A DNA stretch of 64,000 nucleotides from NCBI RefSeq assembly GCF_028683135.1, contig NZ_JAJUBB010000009.1, forward strand, positions 124,001-188,000, written 5' to 3'. Below the pieces are notes generated by a model. It was not told where the DNA came from. It made no database searches and saw nothing but the letters and a program-made list of their open reading frames with translations. The translations under genes were made by a program, and so were the position numbers. This document shows, piece by piece, positions 19,568-28,988 of this stretch; within the stretch, counting starts at the first letter, position 1; each line of letters opens with the position of its first letter. The DNA comes from Enterovibrio qingdaonensis (GTDB taxonomy: Bacteria > Pseudomonadota > Gammaproteobacteria > Enterobacterales > Vibrionaceae).

Positions 19568-20842
19568 TTAAACAAACAGACCAAACACACCAAAGATAAG
19601 GGTAGAAACCAGCGCAATCACAAAACCAACCGCTGATTCATAAGGGATAAGCTTCAAACGTTCTTTCATGTCCATGTGAACCGCACCGCCCGTAGCATGG
19701 AAGAAACTTCCGTGTGGCATATGGTCAAAGACCGTGGCACCTGCATGAATCATTGCTGCACCCGCAAGAGCCGGTACACCTAATTCAAGAATAGTGTTTG
19801 CAAATACGCTACTTGCAACGGCGGTGCCTGCGGTTGTTGAGGCTGTAGCCAGTGACATCAGTGCGCCAGAGAACGGTGCCAGCAGGTAAGACGGCAAGCC
19901 AGAAGAGGTCAAAATATCGATAAGACCGCTCTTCAACCCGGAATTCGCGATGATCCCTGCCAACGTACCTGTACCCAGCAACATCACAGCAACCGGAGCC
20001 ATGCGATTCAAGCCTGATACCGCAAAATGGTTAGTATCTCGACCGCGACGCATTGCCAGCGCACCCAGAAGACCACCCAGAGGTAAGGCAATCAGCGGGT
20101 CAATGTTGATTCCAGCGATCGGGCGAAGAGCCAGTAAAGAGATAGCCACCATAGGGGCAACGATTGCAGCACCAAATGAAGGCAGGCGGCTCATATCGAC
20201 TTTCACAACTTCATGCTCAGCAACCTTACTTCCGCGATTAACAAGCTTTAGCGCAATGAAGTAAGCGGCTACGAGTCCGAACAAACCTGGGATAACACCT
20301 GCCGCCATAACAGAAGTTAGGGGAACATTGAATGCGTCAGCAGCAGCAATGGCATTTGGGTTTGGCGACATCACGTTACCGGCTTTACCGCCGCCAACCA
20401 TGGCGAGCAGGATTGCCATTTTCGAAAGGTCAGCGCGACGTGCGATAGCAAGCGCAATTGGCGCAACGGTAATAACCGCCACATCAACGAATACACCAAC
20501 GGCGGTCAGGATCATGGTTGCGACTGCCAGTGCGAGAAGCGCACGGGTTTCGCCAACCTTCTTAACAATGGTTTCAGCGATGGTCGTTGCTGCGCCTGAT
20601 TCAATCAGAACACCAGCAAGCACACCGGCTGCAAGAATACGAAGCACTGCAGTGACAATGCCTTGTGCACCACCAATCATCAGTGAAACTGTGTCAGTTA
20701 GGGACACGCCGCCGACGATACCACCAACAAGCGCACCAATGATCATGCCGTACGCTGGCGGCACTTTTCTTAAAATTAGGGTAATTGAAACGATTAAGGC
20801 GGCGAGGGCGCCCAGAGTGGAAACTTCGGTCATCTCATACAT
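19568..20842 (-). CDS. GntP-family permease, probably for glycerate or sugar acids
   Basis: A 424-residue integral membrane protein of the gluconate:H+ symporter (GntP) family, with about a dozen hydrophobic segments. Family-type blocks include GGGKAGNVMSPNPNAIAAAD and ATASTTAGTAVASSV. The substrate cannot be read from sequence. Co-transcription with glycerate kinase and nearness to cdaR point to D-glycerate or an aldarate. E. coli uses a different (MFS) carrier, GarP, for this purpose. A palindrome about 95 bases upstream is a candidate CdaR operator. The first ATG (20842) is used; a second ATG three codons later is equally possible. Confidence 0.88.
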   Translation of the reverse strand: MYEMTEVSTLGALAALIVSITLILRKVPPAYGMIIGALVGGIVGGVSLTDTVSLMIGGAQGIVTAVLRILAAGVLAGVLIESGAATTIAETIVKKVGETRALLALAVATMILTAVGVFVDVAVITVAPIALAIARRADLSKMAILLAMVGGGKAGNVMSPNPNAIAAADAFNVPLTSVMAAGVIPGLFGLVAAYFIALKLVNRGSKVAEHEVVKVDMSRLPSFGAAIVAPMVAISLLALRPIAGINIDPLIALPLGGLLGALAMRRGRDTNHFAVSGLNRMAPVAVMLLGTGTLAGIIANSGLKSGLIDILTSSGLPSYLLAPFSGALMSLATASTTAGTAVASSVFANTILELGVPALAGAAMIHAGATVFDHMPHGSFFHATGGAVHMDMKERLKLIPYESAVGFVIALVSTLIFGVFGLFV

Positions 20843-20862
20843 CTCAGCTGAAACGAAAAACT

Positions 20863-20881
20863 GACGGCACTTTACGCCGTC
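20863..20881 (-). terminator. Hairpin between cdaR and the gntP-like gene
   Basis: Arms GACGGC / GCCGTC, then AGTTTTT on the minus strand. It may end cdaR transcription. If the permease promoter lies upstream near the palindrome, it would instead sit in that operon's leader. Confidence 0.55.
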
Positions 20882-20936
20882 TTCCGTTGAGGAGCTTTAG
20901 ACAATTGCCTGAATTTTGATGGGCATAAAGCGGGCT

Positions 20937-20958
20937 AATTTGTGCATGTGCACAAATT
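20937..20958. promoter_or_regulatory. 22-bp palindrome, candidate CdaR operator
   Basis: Arms AATTTGTGCA and TGCACAAATT are perfect 10-bp inverted repeats round TG. The site overlaps the last bases of cdaR and lies about 95 bases upstream of the permease start. Its spacing does not fit a CRP site. Assignment to CdaR rests on position only. Confidence 0.55.
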
Positions 20959-22109
20959 TAGTGGCTGCGTTGCCATTTTAAGAAGGATAAATAGAGGCTG
21001 GTTTTATCCTCTAACCTATTGATATCAAATGATGTAATCTCATTGATACGTTGCAGTCGATAACGAAGCGTATTTCGGTGAATATGCAGCTTTTCGCACG
21101 TATGAACTAAATCACAGTTTTGATCGAAATATACGGTGAGGGTCTTAAGTAAGGTGCCTCGACTGTCCTCTCCCTGCAATCGGAGCATAGGTTCCAGTAA
21201 CTGCTTGGTACGCCAATCTTCTTCTGGCATCGCACTTAAAAGGACGGGAAGGGTATGATCTTTGTAGTAAATCACCGTGTCGTTTGGCGTACTGGCTTCA
21301 AGGGTAGCACTTGCTGTTTGGTAAGAACGCGCGAGTCCTTTTAATGTAGGGAAATAGCCACCATAGGCAATTTGTACGCTAAATGCTTTTTGCTCGGCAA
21401 TTCGTTTTAGAAGCTTTAGAACCTTCTTTTCCTCGGTGTTGCGAGACCACTCGCCGTTTTCAATCGTGATGGGTTTTAGTACTACGATTTCATTACGTGA
21501 CACCGACGTGATACCGACGAGGTTGTCCCGCTCGGGATACTCCAGCATATGCACCATTTTTTGCAGGTGCTCTAGAGAAAGTGCGTCAGCTTTATTGGGA
21601 ATGAGTCTGAAAAGGGTCGCGACTCTGGGTTGCTCTAGGTCCAAATCCAAGCGCTGCGCGATAGAGACGAGTTGACCTGCATTGAGCTCCGATTCGCGAA
21701 TGAGCTGTAAGACCAACTCCTCTCGATGACGCTTATCCCATTGCATTTGAGAGATAAATGCTGCTTGTTCAACGATCAGCTCAGCGGTCATTTTGACGAG
21801 TTCACCAAAGCTTCTTACTGTATCGGGCTTACCTGAAATACCAACAACACCAATGGCAATGCCGTTAAATATAACCGGCAAATTGATACCCGGTCTCACC
21901 CCCATAAGGAGGTTTGAGGCGGCCTCATCAATTTCGACCACTCGGTTTTTTGTCAATGCTAAAAGTGCACCTTCGTGTTTTTGATGCAAACGACTTGGAT
22001 CGCCGGATCCTATAATTAGCCCTTGCTCATCCATGACGTTGACGGAATGACCAATAATTTTCATCGCCCTTTCGACGATTTGGCGCGCGATCATGGTATT
22101 GAGTTGCAT
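20958..22109 (-). CDS. cdaR: Sugar diacid/glycerate-responsive activator CdaR
   Basis: CdaR (SdaR) activates the genes for glucarate, galactarate and glycerate use in E. coli. The N-terminal diacid-recognition domain (about residues 1-135) includes MIARQIVERAMKIIGHSVNV and the GVRPGINLPVIFNG region. A middle GGDEF-like region follows, and a C-terminal PucR-type helix-turn-helix in LHIHRNTLRYRLQRINEITS. The 383-residue length matches the family (E. coli 385). It sits just upstream of the GntP-permease/glycerate-kinase pair, which is probably its target. It is divergent from yacL. Confidence 0.92.
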   Translation of the reverse strand: MQLNTMIARQIVERAMKIIGHSVNVMDEQGLIIGSGDPSRLHQKHEGALLALTKNRVVEIDEAASNLLMGVRPGINLPVIFNGIAIGVVGISGKPDTVRSFGELVKMTAELIVEQAAFISQMQWDKRHREELVLQLIRESELNAGQLVSIAQRLDLDLEQPRVATLFRLIPNKADALSLEHLQKMVHMLEYPERDNLVGITSVSRNEIVVLKPITIENGEWSRNTEEKKVLKLLKRIAEQKAFSVQIAYGGYFPTLKGLARSYQTASATLEASTPNDTVIYYKDHTLPVLLSAMPEEDWRTKQLLEPMLRLQGEDSRGTLLKTLTVYFDQNCDLVHTCEKLHIHRNTLRYRLQRINEITSFDINRLEDKTSLYLSFLKWQRSH

Positions 22110-22189
22110 TGGGTCTAAAGATCCTGAAAATGAGCTGACTTTCTAACAGTATCAGCCAGAAGTAAGCCGATACAAACCGAGGATACTAC

Positions 22190-22567
22190 GTGGATTACGA
22201 ATTTCGACGCAATACTTTAGACGACAGTTTTCATGCGGAGTTTTCCATGGGACATGAAGCACTGGGACGCTGGTTGGTTGATGAGTTGGGCACCGACCAC
22301 AGTGCGATTGATGAAGTATTGGATAACCTAAAACACATTATGGAGCAGGGCGGGGAATGGAACCGTTCTGGGAAGGTATTCCACCTTCAAGTGCTTCAAG
22401 AAGAAGCTCTGATTCAAGCCAACATCACCATTGAAGGCTTTGAGGAAGAAATGCCGGATCAGGATCTTCATGCTTATGATGAGGAAAGCGTGTCACTTTG
22501 TGGGCCAGAAGACCTTCTTTTGGTGCTGGAAGCATGGCAAGACTTCATTCGCCGCTACGGAAGGTAA
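22190..22567 (+). CDS. yacL: YacL family protein (UPF0231)
   Basis: A small acidic protein of 125 residues beginning MDYEFRRNTLDDSFHAEFSM and ending WQDFIRRYGR, both typical of the YacL family. The function is not established; in E. coli it lies next to acnB, and here it is four genes away. It starts with GTG preceded by AGGA. It has no signal peptide or membrane segment. It is divergent from cdaR with only 80 bases between them. Confidence 0.9.
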   Translation: MDYEFRRNTLDDSFHAEFSMGHEALGRWLVDELGTDHSAIDEVLDNLKHIMEQGGEWNRSGKVFHLQVLQEEALIQANITIEGFEEEMPDQDLHAYDEESVSLCGPEDLLLVLEAWQDFIRRYGR

Positions 22568-22645
22568 CCTACTGATTTATATAGCGTGCGGTAAAGGAGT
22601 ATCGCATGTCTGATTTTTTAACTTTTCCTGCCTAAAATTCTTATC

Positions 22646-22660
22646 GCCACTTCTTGGTGC
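22646..22660. promoter_or_regulatory. Weaker NtrC-like site
   Basis: GCCACTTCTTGGTGC keeps one good NtrC half-site (GGTGC) and a partial second half. It lies 62 bases upstream of the strong NtrC site, a spacing that would suit an enhancer pair. Confidence 0.5.
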
Positions 22661-22707
22661 ACTATATTTGCTTCATCTCACGCTTGCCTTAAAACAGTGA
22701 TCTTAAC

Positions 22708-22722
22708 GCACCAATATGGTGC
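22708..22722. promoter_or_regulatory. NtrC enhancer site
   Basis: GCACCAATATGGTGC is a perfect palindrome with the NtrC consensus form GCACnnnnnnnGTGC, about 64 bases upstream of the sigma-54 promoter. Confidence 0.88.
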
Positions 22723-22785
22723 GAGTAATTTCTGAGTTGTCATGGGTTTTTATATAACCAATTGAAATTTATTAAAAATAAATTT

Positions 22786-22801
22786 TGGCACGCGATTTGT
22801 T
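22786..22801 (+). promoter_or_regulatory. Sigma-54 promoter of glnK-amtB
   Basis: TGGCACGCGATTTGTT fits the -24/-12 consensus TGGCAC-N5-TTGCW with one change, about 46 bases before the glnK start. Confidence 0.9.
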
Positions 22802-22814
22802 TATTACTTGTTAA

Positions 22815-23186
<372 letters not shown>

Positions 23187-23205
23187 GGTTTAGGGAGTAA
23201 GAAAG

Positions 23206-24435
23206 ATGGAACTGACTACAACTGTGACAGAGTTGCGATACGCACTCGATACCTTTTTCTTTTTAATTTCAGGTGCACTGGTTATGTGGATGGCGGCAGG
23301 TTTTGCCATGCTTGAAGCAGGTCTGGTGCGTTCTAAAAACACCACTGAAATTCTCACCAAGAACGTTTGTTTGTATGCGATTGCATGTACGACTTACCTG
23401 CTGGTGGGCTACAACATCATGTATGTCGACAACACAGAAGGCGGCTGGCTGCCATCGTTCGGTGCCTTGATTGGCACTCAAGGCGAAGGCGCGGACCACT
23501 CTCTTGAATCAGACTTTTTCTTCCAAGTTGTCTTTGTTGCTACCGCAATGTCAGTGGTTTCAGGTGCGGTTGCTGAGCGCATGAAGCTTTGGGCTTTCCT
23601 CGTGTTTTCTGTGGTACTGACTGCGGTTATTTACCCGGTTGAAGGTTACTGGACTTGGGGCGGTGGCTTCCTGTCAGAAGCCGGTTTCAGTGATTTTGCG
23701 GGCTCAGGTATTGTTCATATGGCGGGTGCTGCAGCAGCATTGGCGGGTGTACTTCTGCTAGGGGCGCGTAAAGGTAAATACGGCAAGAACGGTCAAATTT
23801 ACCCAATTCCAGGTTCAAACCTGCCATTGGCAACACTGGGTACTTTCATCCTGTGGTTCGGTTGGTTTGGTTTCAACGGTGGTTCACAGTTGATGATCTC
23901 CGACTTTGAGAACGCGACAGCGGTCGGTCAAATCTTCCTTAACACTAATGCCGCCGCAGCAGCGGGTGCCATTATTGCGCTAGCAGTATGTAAAGTGACG
24001 TGGGGCAAAGCTGACCTGACAATGATTCTGAACGGTGCGCTGGCTGGTCTGGTAGCGATTACTGCAGACCCACTGTCTCCGTCTCCAGTAGCAGCTATTA
24101 CAATTGGTGGCTTGGCTGGTGCGCTGGTTGTTCTTAGCATCATTGGTTTGGATAAGTTGAAAATTGATGACCCAGTGGGTGCAATCTCTGTTCACGGTAC
24201 CTGTGGTCTGTTTGGTCTGCTGGCAGTACCTTTCACCAACGCTGATGCGACGTTTGGTGCACAGCTATTTGGTGCGGCGGTCATCTTCGCTTGGGTATTC
24301 GGTGCAAGCCTGCTTGTATGGGGCGTGCTGAAAGCAACAATGGGTATCCGTGTTGGCGAGGAAGAAGAGCTTGAAGGTATGGACTTCCACGATTGTGGTG
24401 TAGATGCTTACCCTGAGTTTGTTAGCGTGAAATAA
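23206..24435 (+). CDS. amtB: Ammonium transporter AmtB
   Basis: A 409-residue inner-membrane ammonium channel with about 11 transmembrane helices. Typical Amt motifs are AAGFAMLEAGLVRSKN, the DFAGSGIVHMAGAAAAL region with a pore histidine, and ISVHGTCGLFGLLAV with the second. It is co-transcribed with glnK (19-base gap), and the encoded PII protein gates it. The acidic tail EEEELEGMDFHDCGVDAYPE matches the GlnK-binding C terminus of the family. A strong terminator follows. Confidence 0.96.
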   Translation: MELTTTVTELRYALDTFFFLISGALVMWMAAGFAMLEAGLVRSKNTTEILTKNVCLYAIACTTYLLVGYNIMYVDNTEGGWLPSFGALIGTQGEGADHSLESDFFFQVVFVATAMSVVSGAVAERMKLWAFLVFSVVLTAVIYPVEGYWTWGGGFLSEAGFSDFAGSGIVHMAGAAAALAGVLLLGARKGKYGKNGQIYPIPGSNLPLATLGTFILWFGWFGFNGGSQLMISDFENATAVGQIFLNTNAAAAAGAIIALAVCKVTWGKADLTMILNGALAGLVAITADPLSPSPVAAITIGGLAGALVVLSIIGLDKLKIDDPVGAISVHGTCGLFGLLAVPFTNADATFGAQLFGAAVIFAWVFGASLLVWGVLKATMGIRVGEEEELEGMDFHDCGVDAYPEFVSVK

Positions 24436-24459
24436 CTCGAAACAAAATACGCATTAGAG

Positions 24460-24491
24460 AAGGCCCGCATCTAAGGATGCGGGCCTTTTTT
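24460..24491 (+). terminator. Intrinsic terminator after amtB
   Basis: A perfect 12-bp stem AAGGCCCGCATC / GATGCGGGCCTT with a TAAG loop is followed by T6. Confidence 0.95.
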
Positions 24492-24550
24492 GTTCATTTT
24501 TAATGAATTGACGTTGCGCGGGCAATGATGATGTGTATACTAATCGTATT

Positions 24551-24569
24551 GATAAACGTTCTCATTATT
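24551..24569. promoter_or_regulatory. Fur-like box upstream of the iron ABC operon
   Basis: GATAAACGTTCTCATTATT matches 13 of 19 positions of the Fur consensus and lies 25 bases upstream of the fbpA start, where it would overlap a promoter. Confidence 0.55.
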
Positions 24570-24593
24570 ATTGTTGTTTGGAAGGCAGGGAAT

Positions 24594-25610
24594 ATGAAAA
24601 AAATGCTGTCAGCATCAGCTTTGGTGCTAGGAGTTATGGGTACGGGTGTAGCAAATGCTGCTGAAGAAGTGAATGTTTACTCTTACCGTCAGCCATTTTT
24701 AATTGAGCCAATGCTAAACGAGTTCACCAAGGAAACTGGTATCAAAGTAAACGTGAAGTTTGCTAAGAAAGGTATGGCTGAAAAAGTTGAGCAAGAAGGC
24801 GAGTACAGCCCTGCTGATGTTCTGCTGACCGTTGATATTTCCCGTCTAATGGAACTGGTTAACAAAGATTTGGTTCAATCTGTTGACAGCGAAACCATCG
24901 AAGAGAACGTTCCTTCACAATACCGCGACAGCGATGATCGCTGGTTTGCACTCACTACGCGCTCTCGTGCTGTTTATTCGTCTCGTGACCGTGTAGGCAA
25001 ACTGGGCGACGATTTTGACTATATGGATTTGGCAAAACCTGAATTCAAAGGAAAAATCTGTACTCGCTCTGGCAAACACCCATACAATGTGTCACTGGTT
25101 TCAGCAATCATCGCAAATCACGGTGAAGCAGAAGCTAAAGCGTGGCTAGAGGGCGTAAAAGCTAACCTAGCGCGCAAACCACAAGGTAACGACCGTGGCC
25201 AAGTGAAGGCTATCTCTGAAGGCCTGTGTGACGTGTCTTTGGGTAACAGCTACTACTTAGGTAAAATGCTGGCAGACAAAGAGCAGCAAGCTTGGGCTGA
25301 TAGCGTTTACCTGAACTATCCAGGCCAAAACGCTGATGGTACTCACGTAAACATCAGTGGTATGGCGATGGCGAAGTACGCGCCAAACAAAGAAAATGCA
25401 CAAAAACTGATGGAGTTTTTGACGTCAGATAAAGCACAGCAGATGTATGCGGAAGTGAACTTTGAAGAGCCAGTGAAGCCGGGAGCAAATAGCTCTGAGC
25501 TGGTGGCATCTTGGGGTGAATACACAGCAGACAACTTGCCTCTAGAAACCATTGCAGAGAACCATGCGAAAGCAGTGAAACTTCTTGATGAAGTGAAATT
25601 CGACCTGTAA
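24594..25610 (+). CDS. fbpA: Ferric iron ABC transporter, periplasmic binding protein
   Basis: This is the periplasmic Fe3+-binding protein of an FbpABC/FutA-type importer. ATG at 24594 is preferred because it gives a clean signal peptide (MKKMLSASALVLGVMG, cleavage after VANA); the frame extends upstream without a leader. The mature start EEVNVYSYRQPFLIEPML and the later SRAVYSSRDR and GNSYYLGKML with paired tyrosines are typical of iron ligands in this family. It has 338 residues. A Fur-like box precedes it and a terminator-type hairpin follows, so the binding protein is probably made in excess over the permease. Confidence 0.92.
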   Translation: MKKMLSASALVLGVMGTGVANAAEEVNVYSYRQPFLIEPMLNEFTKETGIKVNVKFAKKGMAEKVEQEGEYSPADVLLTVDISRLMELVNKDLVQSVDSETIEENVPSQYRDSDDRWFALTTRSRAVYSSRDRVGKLGDDFDYMDLAKPEFKGKICTRSGKHPYNVSLVSAIIANHGEAEAKAWLEGVKANLARKPQGNDRGQVKAISEGLCDVSLGNSYYLGKMLADKEQQAWADSVYLNYPGQNADGTHVNISGMAMAKYAPNKENAQKLMEFLTSDKAQQMYAEVNFEEPVKPGANSSELVASWGEYTADNLPLETIAENHAKAVKLLDEVKFDL

Positions 25611-25620
25611 TGGCAAAAAG

Positions 25621-25650
25621 AAAAAAGGGGGATTGATATCCTCCTTTTTT
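25621..25650 (+). terminator. Attenuating hairpin between fbpA and fbpB
   Basis: A 13-bp stem (25621-25633 with 25638-25650), one G-T wobble, TGAT loop and T6. It lies inside the presumed operon, so partial termination is likely. Confidence 0.8.
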
Positions 25651-25679
25651 GTGATTCTGACGCCATGATGTAGTAGGCA

Positions 25680-27311
25680 ATGTTAGAACAAAACCGCTTT
25701 TTAAAAACCAGTAGCTGGGTGTTTTCCTTGCTGCTGGTTTTGCCGATTTTGGCGATCTTCTATACCGCACTCGGTGATTCGGATGATGTCTTTGGACATT
25801 TGATGTCGACCGTGATGGGAACGTATACCCTCAATACTGCACTGCTCGTCGTAGGAACAGTATTACTCTCTATGCTGATGGGCATACCTTCCGCCTGGCT
25901 AATGGCGCGATACACCTTGCCCGGTGAACGTTGGTTACAATGGGCTCTGGTGTTACCGTTAGCGATGCCGGGTTACATCGTCGGTTATATCTATACCGAT
26001 TGGTTTGATTATGCAGGCCCCATCCAAATTCTGCTCAGAGAACTGACTGGCTGGACGTCGGCGGCACAATACTGGTTCCCAGATCTTAGAACCTTGCCGG
26101 GTGCGTGTTTTGTACTGGCACTGGTGCTTTACCCTTATATCTACCTGCTTGCTCGTGCGTCGTTTATGGAGCAAAGCACAACGTTGACGCAATCTGCACG
26201 CTTGCTGGGTTGTTCACCTATGCAGGCATTCTGGCGGGTTTCTCTTCCTCTCGCGCGCCCAGCTATTGCCGTAGGGGCTTCCCTTGTTGCCATGGAAGCA
26301 CTTGGCGACTTTGGGACCGTGAGTTACTTTGCGGTCAGCACCTTGACCACGGCGGTATATGACACTTGGCTTGGTTATTCCAATTTGAACGCCGCTGCAA
26401 AAATCTCCGCCATTATGCTTGTTGTGATTTTCCTTTTGATCAGCAGCGAGCGGTATAGCAGACGTAAACAAAAGCTTTTCAGCCAAAACGCCGCTGCGGA
26501 TAAAATTGCCAAATTGGAATTACATGGCAAATCTAAGTGGTTAGCGGCTATTTGGTGTTGGGGGCTTTTTACTATCGCTTTCGCGGCACCCCTAGGCCAA
26601 TTATTGATTTACGCATGGGGATATCACTCTGACAGCTCGGCCGGCGATTTTGCGCAATACAGCTTTAACAGCCTGTATGTTTCAGGCATTGCTGCTGTGA
26701 TTGCCGTGTTTATTGCGATGCTAGTGAATTTCTATCGACGCAATATCGGTTCGGCGGCGAGTAACGTACCGCTTCGAATGGCCTCATTAGGGTATGCTGT
26801 ACCCGGAACAGTTTTGGCGATCGGTGTATTAATTTTCCTCACCAGTGCAGACCACATGATCAATGACATTGCCAAAGAGATGGGGTGGGGACGTCCTGGC
26901 CTGCTCCTTTCCGGTACTATGTTTGCGCTGTTAACGGCGTTTGTTGTTCGATTTAGCGCGGTTGCAATAGGCAGTATTGAATCGAGCCTCGCAAAAGTGT
27001 CTCCTTCGCTTGATATGGCGGCACGTACCATGGGCTGTAATGTCAAAGAGATGATTAAGCGTGTTCAGTTACCGCTAATCCGCCGAGGCTGTTTGATTGC
27101 CATGTTGTTAGTGTTCATCGAATCAATGAAGGAGTTGAATGCCGCATTGCTGCTGCGTCCGTTTAACTTCGAAACATTGGCGACTTATGTGTTCAACTAT
27201 GCCTCTGATGAGCACTTGGAGTATGCAGCAATGCCTGCAGTATTGTTGGTGTTAGTCGGACTCGTCCCCTTAATCATGATTAACCGTTCTTTGGAGCAAA
27301 GCCACTCATGA
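25680..27311 (+). CDS. fbpB: Ferric iron ABC transporter, permease
   Basis: A 543-residue double-length inner-membrane permease with two binding-protein-dependent transport domains in tandem, about 12 membrane helices, as in FbpB/SfuB. Each half carries an EAA-type loop: one near residues 165-195 (SARLLGCSPMQAFWRVSLPL) and one near 435-465 (AARTMGCNVKEMIKRVQLPL). These contact the ATPase. Its stop overlaps the ATPase start by 4 bases, so translation is probably coupled. It carries Fe3+ delivered by the upstream binding protein. Confidence 0.93.
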   Translation: MLEQNRFLKTSSWVFSLLLVLPILAIFYTALGDSDDVFGHLMSTVMGTYTLNTALLVVGTVLLSMLMGIPSAWLMARYTLPGERWLQWALVLPLAMPGYIVGYIYTDWFDYAGPIQILLRELTGWTSAAQYWFPDLRTLPGACFVLALVLYPYIYLLARASFMEQSTTLTQSARLLGCSPMQAFWRVSLPLARPAIAVGASLVAMEALGDFGTVSYFAVSTLTTAVYDTWLGYSNLNAAAKISAIMLVVIFLLISSERYSRRKQKLFSQNAAADKIAKLELHGKSKWLAAIWCWGLFTIAFAAPLGQLLIYAWGYHSDSSAGDFAQYSFNSLYVSGIAAVIAVFIAMLVNFYRRNIGSAASNVPLRMASLGYAVPGTVLAIGVLIFLTSADHMINDIAKEMGWGRPGLLLSGTMFALLTAFVVRFSAVAIGSIESSLAKVSPSLDMAARTMGCNVKEMIKRVQLPLIRRGCLIAMLLVFIESMKELNAALLLRPFNFETLATYVFNYASDEHLEYAAMPAVLLVLVGLVPLIMINRSLEQSHS

Positions 27312-28336
27312 GTGATGCGTTAACCGTTAGTAATCTGATTTGTCGCTATAACGGCCAGGCCGTGCTCAATGATTTGACGTTCAATGTTAAGAAAGGCGAA
27401 ATCGTCTGTCTGCTAGGGGCGAGTGGCTGTGGCAAGACGACATTGCTTAAAGCCATCGCAGGATTGTTGCCGCTTGATGCTGGGAAGATGAGCATCAATG
27501 GACGCACGATAGTCGACAGCAATATGAACGTGCCACCAGAGCAGCGCAAGATAGGGATGATTTTCCAAGATTACGCGTTGTTCCCGCATCTGACGGTGGC
27601 TGAAAATGTGTCATTCGGTTTAAAAGGTTGGGACAAAGCGACCATTGGTCAGCGTGTCAGCGAAATGTTGGCCTTGGTGAAATTGGATGGTCTAGAAAAA
27701 CGTTATCCGCACCAACTCTCCGGAGGTCAGCAACAGCGTGTTGCCATTGCTAGAGCGTTAGCGAGCAAACCCGATCTCTTGCTTCTGGATGAGCCATTTT
27801 CGAATATTGATACGCAGGTTCGCCACAGTCTCATCAAAGAAATTCGTCGAATTTTTAAAGAGCAGGGGGTGACCGCCATTTTTGTGACGCATAGTCGTGA
27901 GGAAGCGTTCGCTTTTGCAGATAAATTGGCAGTCATGAACCAAGGTGTGATTGAGCAATATGGTGGGCCAACCGAGCTTTACTACACACCTAGTAGCCGC
28001 TTCGTTGCGGATTTTCTGGGGCATGGTTCCTACGTGCCAGTTAGGCTCAACGGTGATAAGAAAATGCATACGCCGCTGGGGGATTGGGCGGTGGATAAAG
28101 CCTCTGATGGCAGTGAACTAGAATGGCTGATCCGTCCGCAAAACCTGACAATTTTGCCGGATGAGATGGGTAATGGTACCGTGACTGACGTACAGTTTAT
28201 GGGTGACAGTTGCCGCTATTTGGTGACAGTGAATGATCAAAACCTGATGGTTTACTCAAACCAACTCCTTGGGATGGGGGACAAGGTAACGCTTGATATT
28301 CGCCCTCATGAGCCGATCTTGTTCAAGCCGCAGTGA
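27308..28336 (+). CDS. fbpC: Ferric iron ABC transporter, ATPase
   Basis: A 342-residue ABC ATPase of the FbpC/PotA type that powers the FbpAB iron importer. Walker A GASGCGKTT is near residue 38, the signature LSGGQQQR near 137, Walker B LLLLDEP near 156 and the switch His in FVTHSREEA. After about residue 235 a C-terminal TOBE-like regulatory domain follows (LIRPQNLTILPDEMGNGTVTD). It is translationally coupled to the permease by an ATGA overlap. It converges on the LuxR-type gene, and the two share a terminator. Confidence 0.94.
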   Translation: MSDALTVSNLICRYNGQAVLNDLTFNVKKGEIVCLLGASGCGKTTLLKAIAGLLPLDAGKMSINGRTIVDSNMNVPPEQRKIGMIFQDYALFPHLTVAENVSFGLKGWDKATIGQRVSEMLALVKLDGLEKRYPHQLSGGQQQRVAIARALASKPDLLLLDEPFSNIDTQVRHSLIKEIRRIFKEQGVTAIFVTHSREEAFAFADKLAVMNQGVIEQYGGPTELYYTPSSRFVADFLGHGSYVPVRLNGDKKMHTPLGDWAVDKASDGSELEWLIRPQNLTILPDEMGNGTVTDVQFMGDSCRYLVTVNDQNLMVYSNQLLGMGDKVTLDIRPHEPILFKPQ

Positions 28337-28362
28337 CGCGACTTCACGGCGTTTAGTAAAAG

Positions 28363-28392
28363 AAAAAAACCGGCGAGAACGCCGGTTTTTTT
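28363..28392. terminator. Bidirectional terminator between fbpC and the luxR-type gene
   Basis: Stem AAAAAAACCGGCG / CGCCGGTTTTTTT (28363-28375, 28380-28392), AGAA loop, with A- and T-runs that serve both strands. Confidence 0.93.
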
Positions 28393-28400
28393 GTGCTGAC

Positions 28401-28982
28401 TTACTTCCCACAAAGCATCTCGATATAGCCATCAGCCTGTAGAGACAAGGCATCCTTGTCGGGCTGTTGGTGAGCTTGGAGGTAGAGGATGTAACAAATG
28501 CCATCAAACATTCGCGCCAATTCCATTGGCTTTTCCGCACCCTGATCTGCAAAAAGGCCGGAAATACGATTGAGAAGTTCATTGCGACCATTTACATAGT
28601 TCGGCCAGATGTCCTCACGGATAGAGGTACTCCATTCAAACCAAACTTTGAGCCACTCTTTGTCATCTAACGCCGCGTCGATGAGTGCATTAGAGATACG
28701 TAAAAGAGAGGCGCGTGCGTCCTTGTCATCACTGATATTGCTGAGAATGAGAGCCTTGAACGCTGCTTCAGCTTCACTGAGCACGACATCTACCAGTTCT
28801 TCTCTGGTTGGAAAATAGTTGAAGACAGTTGCCACTGATACATTCGCCATATCGGCGATGTCAGCATGACCTGCTCGTCCTATTCCGCGCTTTGAAAATA
28901 CTTCCATGGCGAATTTGAGCAGTTGTTCTTTGCGCTGTTGTGGTGACAACCTTGTACGAGTGCGTCCACTTGAAGTAGCCAT
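28401..28982 (-). CDS. luxR: LuxR/HapR-type quorum-sensing master regulator (TetR family)
   Basis: This 193-residue TetR-type protein is an orthologue of V. harveyi LuxR and V. cholerae HapR. The DNA-binding part TRTRLSPQQRKEQLLKFA, KRGIGRAGHADIADMANVSV and ATVFNYFPTREELVDVVL is nearly identical to the vibrio proteins. The ligand domain is more divergent but keeps WLKVWFEWSTS and GICYILYLQA. ATG at 28982 follows AGGGA; a TTG five codons upstream is less likely. It is divergent from hpt, as in V. cholerae. In vibrios it controls high-density behaviour. Its leader has a short element complementary to Qrr small RNAs (see separate entry). Confidence 0.93.
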   Translation of the reverse strand: MATSSGRTRTRLSPQQRKEQLLKFAMEVFSKRGIGRAGHADIADMANVSVATVFNYFPTREELVDVVLSEAEAAFKALILSNISDDKDARASLLRISNALIDAALDDKEWLKVWFEWSTSIREDIWPNYVNGRNELLNRISGLFADQGAEKPMELARMFDGICYILYLQAHQQPDKDALSLQADGYIEMLCGK

Positions 28983-28988
28983 ATTATT

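Noticed and set aside
20328..20864. 178-residue plus-strand open frame
   Set aside because: Antisense to the GntP-family permease; its low-complexity Ala/Thr/Ser composition mirrors the opposite membrane protein.
20937..20958. CRP site
   Set aside because: The TGTG and CACA halves are too close (4 bases between TGTGC and GCACA rather than 6 between TGTGA and TCACA).
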